Positions 38,930-50,190 of a DNA stretch of 64,000 nucleotides are shown one piece after another; the first letter of the stretch is position 1; each line of letters starts with the position of its first letter. The translations under genes were made by a program, and so were the position numbers. The notes below the pieces were generated by a model. The model was not told where the DNA came from and made no database searches. It worked only from the letters and a program-made list of their open reading frames with translations. Origin of the DNA: an uncultured Selenomonadaceae bacterium (GTDB lineage: Bacteria > Bacillota > Negativicutes > Selenomonadales > Selenomonadaceae); NCBI GenBank assembly GCA_905234235.1, contig CAJOHN010000005.1, positions 62,001-126,000 on the forward strand, given 5' to 3'.

Positions 38930-40091
38930 CGACTGCTTGCCGTTGCATGTCGGGCAAAACGTGGCTGTAAGTGTCCATCGTGACTTTGATTGAGCTGTGA
39001 CCTAAACGTTCCTGAACGATTTTGGGATTGACGCCTTGCCGCAGAAGTAACGTCGCGTGAGTGTGGCGCAAGCCGTGAAAAGTAAAATCCGAGCTGATGT
39101 CGCATTTCTTTAACAGCGGCTTGAAGTATCGTCTGCTGAAATTCGTCGGGCTTATCGGTTCGCCGAACGGGCTGGTGAAAACGAGATTATGCCCCGCAAA
39201 CAAATCGCCCAGCTCTTCGGAATAGTTTTCCTGCCACTTTTTATAGACGCGAAGATTTTTAATGTCTTCCGGCATGAGCAAAATGCGTCTGATACTGTTT
39301 TTGGTCTTGGGAGCTTGAAAAACCGCGCCTTTGCCTATGACGTGAGCCAACGAGCGGCGAATAAACAGGCAGGATTTTTCAAAGTCAACGTCTTCCCATT
39401 TGAGCCCGAACACTTCGCCTTGACGCATTCCGGTGTGAACAGTCAGAGAAATTATCTGCGGCATAACGACGCTCATGAACTGATGATCAATTTCTTTTGC
39501 CGCGTTGATAAGCCGAGCAATTTCATCTTTCGACAGGACGGCGATTTCTTTCTTGCTCAATTTCGGAGCTTTCGTAAGGCGAACGACATTCGACGATACA
39601 AGCCCTGACTTAACTGCGTCGTCAATGCACATGCTGAGATAACGCCGCGTTCCTCTGACGGTCGAACTTGATAAGCCTGTGCCGTCCGTTCGTCCCGTTT
39701 CCAACAGCCGATTGAAATTTTTCTGCAAATCTGCCGCAGTCAATTCGTTAAGCAGAACATTTTCAAAGACTGGCAGAATGTACGCCTTCAATGTACCGGA
39801 ATATTTTTCGTAAGTTCGCGGTCTGACATTCGGCTTTGCATAATTCTCCAACCAATTTCTAATCCAGTTTCCAACGGTTAATTTTTCGTCATCGTTTGCC
39901 GTTCGATTAAGGCTGTCGATAAACTCTTTGCCCTTCTGCATTGCCTCGCGCTTAGTCTTTGCGGCAAATTTTTTGCGGCCGCGATTTCCGTAAGCGTCGG
40001 TGTAACGGAGCTGGTAAATCCAAATTCCGCGTTTAACGTCGTGAAAGAAGCCGCCCTCGCCTGAATTTCTCTTGCCCATAATTGCCTCCAA
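38904..40091 (-). CDS. int: tyrosine recombinase / phage integrase
   Basis: TGMRQGEVFGLKWEDVDF, HGLRHTHATLLLRQGVNPKIVQERLGHSSIKVTMDTYSHV catalytic box. Confidence 0.95.
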   Translation of the reverse strand: MEAIMGKRNSGEGGFFHDVKRGIWIYQLRYTDAYGNRGRKKFAAKTKREAMQKGKEFIDSLNRTANDDEKLTVGNWIRNWLENYAKPNVRPRTYEKYSGTLKAYILPVFENVLLNELTAADLQKNFNRLLETGRTDGTGLSSSTVRGTRRYLSMCIDDAVKSGLVSSNVVRLTKAPKLSKKEIAVLSKDEIARLINAAKEIDHQFMSVVMPQIISLTVHTGMRQGEVFGLKWEDVDFEKSCLFIRRSLAHVIGKGAVFQAPKTKNSIRRILLMPEDIKNLRVYKKWQENYSEELGDLFAGHNLVFTSPFGEPISPTNFSRRYFKPLLKKCDISSDFTFHGLRHTHATLLLRQGVNPKIVQERLGHSSIKVTMDTYSHVLPDMQRQAVDALQGIFR

Positions 40092-40160
40092 TTAAAACGA
40101 ACGGGCAGAAGCGCAGTTGCTTCCGCCCAAAACGGAACGATTGATTTTTGTTGCAAATAG

Positions 40161-40313
40161 TTATTTGTCGTCAACGAAGCTCGCGGGAATTAAGATGCGC
40201 CCCATGACGCGGCGATGGGGAATTTTTCCCTGCTGAACACCGGCGTAAATCAGAGACTTACTGACGCCGAGAATTGCCGCAACCTCTTTGACGGAGTAGA
40301 ATTTTTTCGTCAT
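40161..40313 (-). CDS. excisionase-like HTH protein (50 aa)
   Basis: MTKKFYSVKEVAAILGVSKSLIYAGVQQGKIPHRRVMGRILIPASFVDDK*; below ORF-track cut-off; directly upstream of int. Confidence 0.8.
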   Translation of the reverse strand: MTKKFYSVKEVAAILGVSKSLIYAGVQQGKIPHRRVMGRILIPASFVDDK

Positions 40314-40315
40314 GC

Positions 40316-42591
40316 TCAACCCTCCTTAGGCGCGATTAAAAACTGCGGACAGACGAAAGGCAAATTGCCGACAGCGGGCAGATGTTGTTGCCACCATTGC
40401 CGATAGTGAATCGGCACGGCGGTATTGAGGGGCACGTTCATTATGTATTCGATTGGATCCGTGACGTAAGCCGACATTGCGAGCATGGGAAGAACGAGTC
40501 TTTCGTTAAGCCAAAGCTTCGCGGCGTCCGCCGAAGAAAACTCCTTCAGCCCACTTGGCTTGAAATGTTCCACGAACTCGACGGCACCTTGTACAGTATC
40601 GTAAATGCCGATGTAATCGGGACTGACAGTCGCGAAGAACCTTTGCGCGGGAATTTGCGCGACGAAATTAGGAGCATGGTAAGGCGACTGAAGTACGTCC
40701 TCAAATTTGGGCAAGAACGGTTGATGATAAGGATTTTTTGTCCACTCGTCCCGAACAAATTGAGTGCAGGTGTCGAAATAAGCCTGCTCAACGTTCGGTG
40801 CCTCGACAACGTGAATGCCGCTGTTGTTGTTGATGAGCCACGTTAAAAGCTCGGTGCTGTTCGCCTTGCCGCTGATAAAAACTCACGACGAATTTGTAAG
40901 CGTCGTCAAAGCGTAGCCAAGCGGTATTCGTAGTTTTTTCGCGGAAGCCGATAAAACCGGACGAATCAGCGACATATTCTGATTCTGTTGCCGCAAGTCC
41001 GTTGTATTTTGTGGTGCCGATACTCTGTTTAAGCGCGTGCAAGAACCGAACCTCCGGCTTGCTTTCCTTCGTGCTCGTCAAGTTTTGCCGCATAATATTT
41101 TCAACGGCATTCAGCGCGTGCTCCCGATACGCTATCATTTCCGCGTCACTCATTCCGCAGTATATTCCGAATGCCGCAATCAAATTGATCTCGACAGCCA
41201 TCGTTGCAATAGCATCGATAAAGCGCGGAACAGAAAATTTTTGTTGGTAAAGCTCGCGATACTCTGCAAAACGTGATGCACATTCCCCGACGACACTTGA
41301 GCCGTATTCTGTGAGAAATTGGATTAACAACGCGAAGTGGATCAAAAGTCCCTTCGACGATTGGAAGGACAATTAGCCTGTACAAACTGGATTCGCTCAA
41401 GCCCAGCTCGTCTTCGCCTGTCATTACGATCACGCATTGAACGTCATCGGCACGTCCTGTAGATAAGTCGTTGACGTTCATCTTGCCAGAAAACATTCCG
41501 TCGCCGACAGCACGTATCGCAGTCTCGGCATTATCGCGGGCAAGGTTATTGCTTGCGCCGACCGTATTCGAGAAGTCATCGAGCAAGACAACAGTATCGC
41601 GCATCTTCGTAACGAATTCCTGCGTGTAAGCTTTGGTTGACGTGAGGCGCATGCTTGCTTTTCGGCGGTTCTTGGCGAAGATATTCGCGATGAGCGACAC
41701 GACCGTCGTTTTAAACAAGTTAGTCTTGCCTTTGACGAAAATGACGCTCCGAAAATCGACGCCAAACTTCCTCAGCCAGAACAAAGACAACGCGATATGA
41801 GCGACGAGCCAGAGAATTTCGATGACGCCATTTTGATGCCCGATTTCTCTAAACCTCGAACCTTCGGTGAAAATTTCTCGCCTGTTCAAATAACCGACGC
41901 TCGGCAAGATGATTTCCATGCCCGTATAAAATCTGTCCTCGCCGATGTAAAATTTAGGTGGCACTCCCTCGAATTCGACCCAGCCGCTAAGGTCGGAATA
42001 ATACTCAACCTCCACCGTTGATGCGTCGCGTTGGTAAATTCGTGTCAGATATTCATCCTTGGCATCCAAATCGCCGAGCGACGTGTACGCAGACGGCAAT
42101 TCTCGACGAATGACCTCGAAAATTTTTTTGAAATCGTGCGCGGGAATTTTGAGCGTTTTTGCAACGGTGCCTTGTTCGTCATTGAAAGAAACTTTGACGT
42201 GGAAAACTTCCTTAATCTTTTTGCCTGACCAGCGTCGCTCAATCTTGTTGATGGTGAGCGTCGTGTTGGCAATTTTTCGCCCCTGCTTGTCGCCGTCTCT
42301 GAGCTGATACAGACCGCCTTCGCCGACGATAAAATTTTCGCCAGTGAGTGATATGGTTGACGTTGCCGTAGCGGGAATATTTACGATCGCCTCCCACACG
42401 CCGAAGTTCTGATTGAATCGCGCAACCATGGGCTGAATATAGCCGAAACATTGCGTGCGATGTTCCTCCGGAAGGATATGCGGCGTTTTCGGATTCCACG
42501 GCGGCAAAACTTCCGGAAGAGGAATTTTGACGGGTTCACCTTCTTGTTTTTCAAGTATGCCGAATTCCGCTGTGCCGAATTTAATCGCCAC
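40316..42591 (-). pseudogene. DUF927/P4-like helicase and downstream domain, broken by two frame changes
   Basis: VIFVKGKTNLFKTTVVSLIANIF (P-loop-like), VVLLDDFSN; reading frame changes near 41345 and near 40875. Confidence 0.65.
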
Positions 42592-42907
42592 GCCGATCGC
42601 CCCCTTTCAGAATTTCCTCGTTCGTGTTATTAAGTTCGACGAAATCTTCTAGGAACTGCGAATATCTAATCAGCGAATCAGCTACTTCTTCATTGAGCGG
42701 CTTGCTCTGTAGTAGTTGCCGAACGAGAGTTTTAAGCTCCTGCACGGCGTTTAGCATGTCTTGCCCGACGACGACGATAGAAATTTTCTTGCTCCTGAGC
42801 CGAAGATAAATCAGCCTACTAACAGAGATTCCCGATTCTTCCGCGAGGACTTTGTAGTGAGCAAGCATGTCCGGCGGCAGTGAAACCGAGATTCGTTTTT
42901 TTCGCAT
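42581..42907 (-). CDS. ribbon-helix-helix / MobC-like protein
   Basis: MRKKRISVSLPPDMLAHYKVLAEESGISVSRLIYLRLRSKK; start at 42907 more likely than 43006. Confidence 0.6.
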   Translation of the reverse strand: MRKKRISVSLPPDMLAHYKVLAEESGISVSRLIYLRLRSKKISIVVVGQDMLNAVQELKTLVRQLLQSKPLNEEVADSLIRYSQFLEDFVELNNTNEEILKGGDRRGD

Positions 42908-43169
42908 TTGAATGCTCCCTTCTGTAAAATTTTCGTCAAGCCGCCCGCGCAGGTTTTCACCCCCTTCAAATCTATGGTATATTTTCAAGCGGTCTGACTT
43001 TGACAATGCAGATTATAAATGTTTTCATTGGTAATCGTTTCTTCCAGCAAAGCAGTGCAAAAAACTGCAAAATTCGTAACGAGGGCGTCAGGACGCGATA
43101 TAAAAAATTTTAGACGCCAAAAATTTTCTTTGAAAAATTTGCAACCCGTGATAGAATTATCAAAATTTT

Positions 43170-44968
43170 TTGGAGTCCACGGTGATAACCATGAAAAACG
43201 ACTTGCATGACGCTTTTGACGAAGTCATATTTGATAAGTTGGGCGAGTGGAAAAATAACGTCGACAAAGAGTTTAACATTAATCTTGTCGACGCCTTTTG
43301 GCTCATGCACTTAGACTTTGAACATTTCAAACGTCATCTTCGACCTACTCCTACAGACAAAAAAAGGAACGCAATCACGTTCCATGAAGATATTGAGAAC
43401 ATCAAACATAAAATTCTTGAGCATTATTCCCGACGGTTTGAAGATGACTTCCAAAACTACCCGACAAATATGTTCGACAAAATTGACTACGAATTTCGTA
43501 ACTTATATTTGGAAAAATCTGTTTCTATCGGCAACAAGCTACTTTCAAAGACCCTTGATCTTGCAAAAAATGTCAAAAGTTTGTTCAAAGAAATTAGGGA
43601 ATTCCAAAACAGATACGGTCAAGAACTTCAAATACAAAAGCCAATTTCATCGCTCTCCGATATAGAGAAATTGCAAACTTCATTGACCAAAGATGAATTG
43701 AGTCCGGAGACAAGAAAAAATTTAAGCTTAATCTCGACGAAGGCTACCGACTTAAAAGATCAAATTCGAGAACTTACGCTTAATCCCGATGAAACCGAAT
43801 TTAATGCCGCAATAAAATTTTGTGACGAACACGCGAGCAAACTCGGAGAATTGGGCAAGCCTTTGAAAGATTGCTTGACTGCGATTTATTATTTGCTCGA
43901 TCATTCGTTTAATGTTGAACTGATTTTGGTTTTCCTCTTCGGTAAATTTGATCGTGCGGGAGCCGGCGAAGCTTTGACGCTTGTTATTGAACGGCATGAA
44001 AAATTTTTTCTATCCCTGTATAACGAACTCAAAAGTTTTTATCACGAAATCAATGCATTGCTCGAAATTGTTACCAACGATTGTCCGCGAGCGTTTGAAG
44101 AGGAATATTATCAGTGGTTACCTAAATTTTCCCCGCCCGACGAGCCGCGTGCCATACTTTTCAAACTTAAGAAACTGATTAACCTTTACAAATTTTATTG
44201 TAAGGCTCAAAAAGTTTCTCGCTCGAAATGTATTGAACATGTTCTGTTCACCTACGAAAAGATTCTTATTGAGACCCGCTTCACAGAATTTCATTATGCT
44301 CCAATGTGGAATAACCTGCCCAATTATATGATGCATTTTTTCGGATTAAATCAATCAGATTTGGCGAAAATATTAGGTGTCGGCAACCACAACATAACGC
44401 GAGAAATGAGCAAAGGTACTTTGGTCACCAATCACAAAGTTTTATTTCAAGCCGCCACAGATTTTTCTTATACTTACATCCTCGGAGAAACAACTATTCC
44501 TTATTACGGAAAAAATTATTCTCACGAAACAAAATATATGTTTGGGGTTGCCATACAGATGGCATATGCTGAAATGTTTTTGAACTATATTGACGCTTTA
44601 GTAGAGTACAGAGAGGAAATAGCGAACACTTCACATATATCAAAGAGTAAGCTTTCTTCAAAAAACGAATACACATTGAAAATGTCGGAGCAAATACAAA
44701 TTATGGTGAGACGTATTCAAGAAATGCGTGAATCCGTTTTTGATTGTCGCACGATACCTACCTACGACAAAATTCAAACGGCAAAAAAAAAAAGTTCACA
44801 GATGCGAAATCGCAACGCAATAAAGCCTATGATCTCGACAAGGCAGATGAAAAAATTGGAAACTTGCAACGCAAATATGAGTCTTTGAAGAAAGAATTTG
44901 AGATTCGTCCGAAACTACAACAAGAACTTTTGGATAAACTTGAACAATGTTTATTCCCTTTGAAGTAA
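43170..44968 (+). CDS. uncharacterised protein with internal XRE-like HTH; frame change at A11 tract
   Basis: 572-aa ORF; FGLNQSDLAKILGVGNHNITREMSKG HTH; after A11 (44783-44793) the coding-like frame is KFTDAKSQRNKAYDLDKADEKIGNLQRKYESLKKEFEIRPKLQQELLDKLEQCLFPLK*. Confidence 0.6.
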
Positions 44969-44984
44969 TTTTTTCACGTAAGAA

Positions 44985-45032
44985 TAAAAAAGAACAGGAG
45001 CACTTTGGTAGAAATTCCCGTTCTTTTTTTGT
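44985..45032 (+). terminator. rho-independent terminator
   Basis: AAAAGAACAGGAGCACTTTGGTAGAAATTCCCGTTCTTTTTTT. Confidence 0.55.
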
Positions 45033-45044
45033 TAACAGTACAGA

Positions 45045-45962
45045 CTATTTTTGATTGAAATATTCGCAATAATAAGGGGCAACTTCGTCGTTGTAAATTT
45101 GCCAGAGGATTTCATCACCGAATTCGGCACGAAAGGATTCGAGTTCGTTGACGGAATAGAAGTCGAGCAAGAATTTGTAGATGTCGCGTAGGTCAGCGGG
45201 AACTCTGCGCGGCAAGTAAAGCGATTCGTTACGGCTAATAGGCTTGCGCAATTCAACCGGCTGAATGTGTTCGATGTACTCGAATCGCGGCAATTTGGAA
45301 GCGTCGTTGATGATGTTAATAACCCTGTCGATTGTGCCGTCAAGTTCGGCACGATTGATGTACTCGTGAAGCGTGTGAGCCGCGTGATAACTGCTAGAGA
45401 GATTGACGGCGGCGACACCGAGTTCGGGCGCAATAAGCGAGATATCGGAGAAAGAACCTTGCGCGGTCTTGAAACCTTTGCCGTTGATGTAAGTTTCAAA
45501 CTCTTGATTGGCGCAGTGATAGTAAACAGCGTCGTTGGAGTCGCGCCGATCAATCTCGATGATAAACTTGATTGAATCAATTTCTTTGGGCAGTTGGTGC
45601 TGTTTGTGGGCGCGACAAAAAGCTTTAGCCCCGATACCGCCGACTTCCTCGTCACACGTAAAGAGAAGCCAAGGTTTAATCTTTGCAGACGTGTAGATTT
45701 TGACGAGAGCAAAAACGCCGCAGCGATCGTCGCCGCCAATACCCTGCGGGCTCATGAGGATATTACCGTCAGCCGTTTTGCAGATGTCGCGAACGGGTTC
45801 TTCATGAATGGTATCGAGATGGGAGACCAACATAACAGGAGCTTGCCCGCGAACGAGGATAAAGTTACCCTTGCTGATGAGAGTCTTGCCCTTGAATTTC
45901 TTGCAGAGCCGCTTGAAGAGTTGCTTTTGCGTGGGGCGCAGGAAGTCTTCCAAGGTTTTCAT
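45045..45962 (-). CDS. phage-type zinc peptidase (M20/M28/M42-like)
   Basis: APVMLVSHLDTIHE, GIGGDDRCGVFALVKI, LFTCDEEVGGIGA, FIIEIDRR. Confidence 0.72.
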   Translation of the reverse strand: MKTLEDFLRPTQKQLFKRLCKKFKGKTLISKGNFILVRGQAPVMLVSHLDTIHEEPVRDICKTADGNILMSPQGIGGDDRCGVFALVKIYTSAKIKPWLLFTCDEEVGGIGAKAFCRAHKQHQLPKEIDSIKFIIEIDRRDSNDAVYYHCANQEFETYINGKGFKTAQGSFSDISLIAPELGVAAVNLSSSYHAAHTLHEYINRAELDGTIDRVINIINDASKLPRFEYIEHIQPVELRKPISRNESLYLPRRVPADLRDIYKFLLDFYSVNELESFRAEFGDEILWQIYNDEVAPYYCEYFNQK

Positions 45963-46422
45963 GCGGAAGCCTCCTTTTGAGCAAGGCACGATTCGCAAAG
46001 GTAAATGGTTTTACCGTCAGAGTCGACAAAGGGCACGAGTTCGTCGGCAAGGAAATATTGGTCGCAATCGAAATCATTTTCCAGACACCGTTGGCAAACG
46101 GAACTGCCGTCGGCGACGGTAGTAAATTCGCTTTTGGGATGATATTCCTCGCAGTGTTCGCAGAAGCGGTAGTAGTTGTCCAAGCAGCGAGCACAAACGC
46201 GAATGAAATCACCGCGATAATTAATGACTTCCCAAGTTTCGTAGCAAGCTTGCTCGCACTCTTGGCAGAATTCGTGGTCATCATCAGGGTCGCAATCGGA
46301 GCAGTAAAGCCCATCGGAAGTTTCGCACCCGCAGGAAATGCACAAGCCGTAAGTAGCGACTTTGAAAGACTCGAAGTCGTGAGAGTCGCGAATGGAAATC
46401 TTGGCGTTGAAATCGGGATATA
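45959..46422 (-). CDS. 3' exon of intron-split gene: cysteine-rich zinc-ribbon domain
   Basis: YPDFNAKISIRDSHDFESFKVATYGLCISCGCETSDGLYCSDCDPDDDHEFCQECEQACYE...CARCLDNYYRFCEHCEEYH. Confidence 0.7.
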
Positions 46423-48965
46423 GTGATAGGTAAGGCTTTGAGGTAATCGCCGCCTTTTCCCCCACTCCACACCGTACGTGAGAGTTTCCCCTCATACGGC
46501 GTTCCATCTTTGATATTTCATTTCAATCTAATCAATCTACCGAAAGGGTATTGTTACCGATAATTTGTCTTAACACATTGAGCTTTTTGAAATTAGGTTT
46601 ACAGGCTTGCAGGTATTTTTGAATTGTTTTGATATTGGTTGCGTGAATGAGGTTATGAACGGTTGCCGTAACAAGGATTAGGTTTTGATAATCGTCCGTT
46701 CCGCCTTGAGATTTTGGAGTTTTGTGGTGGCAGTGGATTTCGTCCGTTGAAGTGAATTTCTCACCCGTGACAGCGCATAATCCCTTTTGAGCAAAGTAGA
46801 GAGAAATACGGTTGTTCGCATATTCGAGACTTCTGTCGAAAAGCGGTTGACGGAAAAGTTTGAGTTTGATTTCGTCAATCGCTTCGACTGGTGCCTGATT
46901 GCTATTGCACCTTGCAAATTTGTGCTGAACGTAACCGATAGGATAAATAGGCTCATCGGCGAGGTAACGTAGCATTGCCGATTTGCCGTAGCGTGTTCGT
47001 TCGGACGGAGTAAGTTTTCTTCCCTTTCTGCTGATTCCTTTAAGCCTGTTGGTGATGACAGTCATAATAGCCCTGTTGAGTTTGCTGGCGTCTTTGCTGA
47101 TGTTGGTTGCGATTTGGTAATAATTTTGAATTCCCAAAACCATTTTGTTGAAGAGAAAAATTTCTCCGAGCTGTCCTTTTTCCGGTCGAGGGTTCCTGAT
47201 TCGTTTAATTTGTTCAACAAGGACTTTACGTTTTGCCGTCAGTTGTTTGTCGCTGATGTGCGACTGTACTACCTGTTTATTGCCTCTGGAATGGACTTTT
47301 ATTTTAAAGCCTAAGAATTCGGAATATCTGTGCTTAACGTTGACGACGCGAGTTTTTTCTTGCGAGACTTCCAACTTGAGTCTTTCTTTGAGCCATTGCG
47401 TGATAGCAATTTTTGTCTTTTCAGCCGCAGTTTTTGTCCTGCAAAAGATACGGAAGTCGTCGGCGTAACGCACAATGTACATTTCTTTGAGATTGGTGTT
47501 GCGCATAGCTCTGTAAGCGTGACTTTTAATTTTAGTTCCCTTCGCGTTTGTTCTTTGCGAATATTTGTAAACGACGGGATTTTCTTCCCAGTTGCTTTCT
47601 ACCCAATGGTCGAGTTCATTTAGCACAATGTTTGCCAGAAGTGGTGAAATGATTCCGCCTTGCGGTGTTCCTTTTTGCGGATATATGAGTTTGCCGTCGG
47701 GCAGTTTGATAGGGGCTTTGAGCATACGCAAGATTTTTCCGAGTAAGTGTTTATCTCTGATTCCCAGCGTCCACATTTGCCGAATTAGTTTTGAGTGGTT
47801 GACGTTATCGAAAAATCCCTTGATGTCAAATTCGATAACGTAATGCAGGTGTCCGAGTTGCATTCGCATTCCTGCTTCTGCAATGGCATTTTCTGCAGAG
47901 TGGTTCGGTCTGAAGCCGTGGCTGTGCTTGCTGAAATGAGCTTCACAAATCGGCTCCAATACTTGCTTGAAACATTGCTGAATCATTCTGTCCCAAATGC
48001 AAGGGATACCGAGCGGGCGCGTGCTTCCGTTGGGCTTAGGAATGTCCTTCCGTCTGACAGGTTTAGGTCGGTAGCCTCTTTTTGTGCCAGAAATGATGAA
48101 ATTGATTTTAGCGGTCACTTCTTCGGGCGAAAGTTTGCCGATGTCCGCGATTGTCAATTTATCCGTTCCGGCGGTATTGCTCCCTGTGTTGTTCTTGATG
48201 TTCCTGTACGCAAGCAGAATATTTTCTCTGCTAAGGACGAGCGGCATTAAGTTTGTGAAGTGTTCGCCGTTCTTCGCCCGTTCGTACAGGTCGTTGTAAA
48301 TGTTTTCCTTTGGCATAAGGCATCACCCCCTTAGGAGTGACCCTTTTGGTCTTGCTCGAATCCTTATTCGATTGAGTGATTGATATGAAATTGTCAAAGA
48401 CTTGTGCCCATTCCTCCAGCCCCATTACAGAGCCTTCATAGGTTCGAGCACTACTTTTCAGCGTCGATTCAGCCGCTTATTTTTCTTCGTCGGCTTACTG
48501 AACTGTTCGACGCCTTTCCTTGTTCCGATAATCCTATCTTTGCATATGGCTTTAGGTCTTTGCTATGAGCCTGTGAGCTTGACAATGCCTGTAACATTGT
48601 ATGGCTTTCTGTAGGACACATTGAGTCAGCCACACTCACGACGATTTAACGCCAACTGCATTTCTACAGCTTCGACTTCTAGACCCGTACATTCGCAAAT
48701 TCGTCAGTCCTTATTCGGGACATTCTAACTATAGCCAATTTGTAGACCTCCGGCATATAGATGACACCAACCGCCTCCGGTCAGCTTTCCTCGGCTTTAA
48801 CCGTTAGGGTCATTGTCTGCCGCCTTTACCGAGCTTCGGACGAAATCGCCCGTCGGAGTATTAAGGAGAGCGTTTTGGGGCGTTACTCCCGCATTCCACT
48901 CTTCGGATTATCAGTTCGCTTGATTACTCAAGCGCAACGTCTTTTCAACGTTGAACAAGTCGCAC
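46423..48965 (-). mobile_element. group II intron
   Basis: 5' end GTGCGACTTG at 48965; near the 3' end GAACGCCGTATGAGGGGAAACTCTCACGTACGGTGTGGAG (domain V-like); 3' end CCTATCAC; encodes LtrA-like RT-HNH. Confidence 0.85.
46532..48316 (-). CDS. ltrA: group II intron reverse transcriptase/maturase with HNH endonuclease
   Basis: RPLGIPCIWDRMIQQ, GTPQGGIISPLLANIVLNELD, YIVRYADDFRIFC, C-terminal CAVTGEKF...IHCHHKTPKSQGGTDDYQNLILV. Confidence 0.95.
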   Translation of the reverse strand: MPKENIYNDLYERAKNGEHFTNLMPLVLSRENILLAYRNIKNNTGSNTAGTDKLTIADIGKLSPEEVTAKINFIISGTKRGYRPKPVRRKDIPKPNGSTRPLGIPCIWDRMIQQCFKQVLEPICEAHFSKHSHGFRPNHSAENAIAEAGMRMQLGHLHYVIEFDIKGFFDNVNHSKLIRQMWTLGIRDKHLLGKILRMLKAPIKLPDGKLIYPQKGTPQGGIISPLLANIVLNELDHWVESNWEENPVVYKYSQRTNAKGTKIKSHAYRAMRNTNLKEMYIVRYADDFRIFCRTKTAAEKTKIAITQWLKERLKLEVSQEKTRVVNVKHRYSEFLGFKIKVHSRGNKQVVQSHISDKQLTAKRKVLVEQIKRIRNPRPEKGQLGEIFLFNKMVLGIQNYYQIATNISKDASKLNRAIMTVITNRLKGISRKGRKLTPSERTRYGKSAMLRYLADEPIYPIGYVQHKFARCNSNQAPVEAIDEIKLKLFRQPLFDRSLEYANNRISLYFAQKGLCAVTGEKFTSTDEIHCHHKTPKSQGGTDDYQNLILVTATVHNLIHATNIKTIQKYLQACKPNFKKLNVLRQIIGNNTLSVD

Positions 48966-50190
48966 GAATCCAGTCGCAATAGCCGCCGAAGCCGTTACCA
49001 CAGCGAATGTAAACATCGTGCTTGTTGCCGCAGTATTTTTCAGTGAGCCAAAGATTGGGAACGCCTTCGAGTTCGGACAGTTCGCGCTGAACCAAATCGC
49101 GGTAAAGATTAGACTCAACTTGATTGCCGCAGGTGCCGCCGTGAGTGTTGTAAAGTCGACTTTGCAAGAGCAACCCGTTGTTCGGTTTGTACATGAAGAG
49201 CTGACGACTGGTCTTTCGATTGTTGAGCGTTTCGGGGTTGTCGGGGTCGGCCGCCGTGAAGACGATAAAAGTCACATTGTCGCGAGCGTAGCCGCTACAG
49301 CCGCAATTATATTCGCCGTCGACGACGTTGAAGGAGTGGCAAGAGGTCAACATAGAGCCGCGTTGGTCGTTCTTGGGATTGCTCATGGTGATGAAGTGGC
49401 ACGGATTAATAGACATGAAAAGCTTGAAGTCGATCTTGCGGGTGGAAAGTTCGTCGGCGAATTGAGCAAAGAGTTTCTGGAACTCGGAGCCGGCAGAATT
49501 GTCGGTGATGCCGAGGGAATCGCAGATAGCCTTGAAAATTCGGCTACGCTTTTTTCGAGGAGCATAGGCAAAGGGAGCAAGTTGATTGATAGCGTCGATG
49601 TATTCTTCGGCTTTGTCATTGGGTCGAGAGAAGAAGCAGACAGCGCGTTCAATCAAAGTGAGTTTATCGCAATCGGCGTTCAACTTGACGGGGCGAAGAA
49701 TGGAATTAGCGAGATTGTGAACGAGAAGATTGTTCGCGGGATTGTTTTTAACCTGCGCGGGTTTGGGTTGCATGACTTCATCGGTATGGCGGTCGGCTTC
49801 GGGGTCGTCGTTGGTGGCGATAGCGAGGCTGTTAAGATAAGCATATTTGATAGCCATAGTTTGCGCCTTGGCGATGCTTTTATCGCCGGAATCTTGCCCG
49901 GAACCGAGACCCTTGAGAGTAAGAGTTTCGCCGGATTCGCTGTCAATAAGCGTGATGACAACTTCAACGGTGGCAAGCTGTTCGACGTTGCCTTTGGCAG
50001 TGGTGACCTTTTCGAGCACGTCAGCGGCAGTTGCGTATTTATACTTATGGAAGTCGTTAGTTCCGTTTGAGAAAATTGAGCAATTTGGGAAATTGAGCTT
50101 GAGCGAAATGCCAGAGCAAGTGAACTTCCTCGCGCTCCAGTCCGACGAAACTGCCCTCTTCATCAGATTTCGCGAAGACGACAGAGCCAA
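48966..50190 (-). CDS. 5' exon of intron-split gene: ERF-like single-strand annealing domain plus phage domain
   Basis: NDFHKYKYATAADVLEKVTTAKGNVEQLATVEVVITLIDSESGETLTLKGLGSGQDSGDKSIAKAQTMAIKYAYLNSLAIATNDDPEAD is ERF-superfamily-like; ends ...FGGYCDWI at the intron. Confidence 0.65.

Noticed and set aside
43007-43170. Possible regulatory RNA or origin in the AT-rich gap before the 43.2 kb gene
   Set aside because: Only AT-rich sequence; no clear stem-loops, iterons or known RNA motif could be supported.
47114-48614. Plus-strand ORFs opposite the group II intron RT
   Set aside because: Antisense to a strongly supported RT; no independent evidence.
49018-50070. 350-aa plus-strand ORF
   Set aside because: Long antisense ORF over the ERF/zinc gene; V/G/A-rich shadow translation, while the minus-strand frame has ERF signatures.
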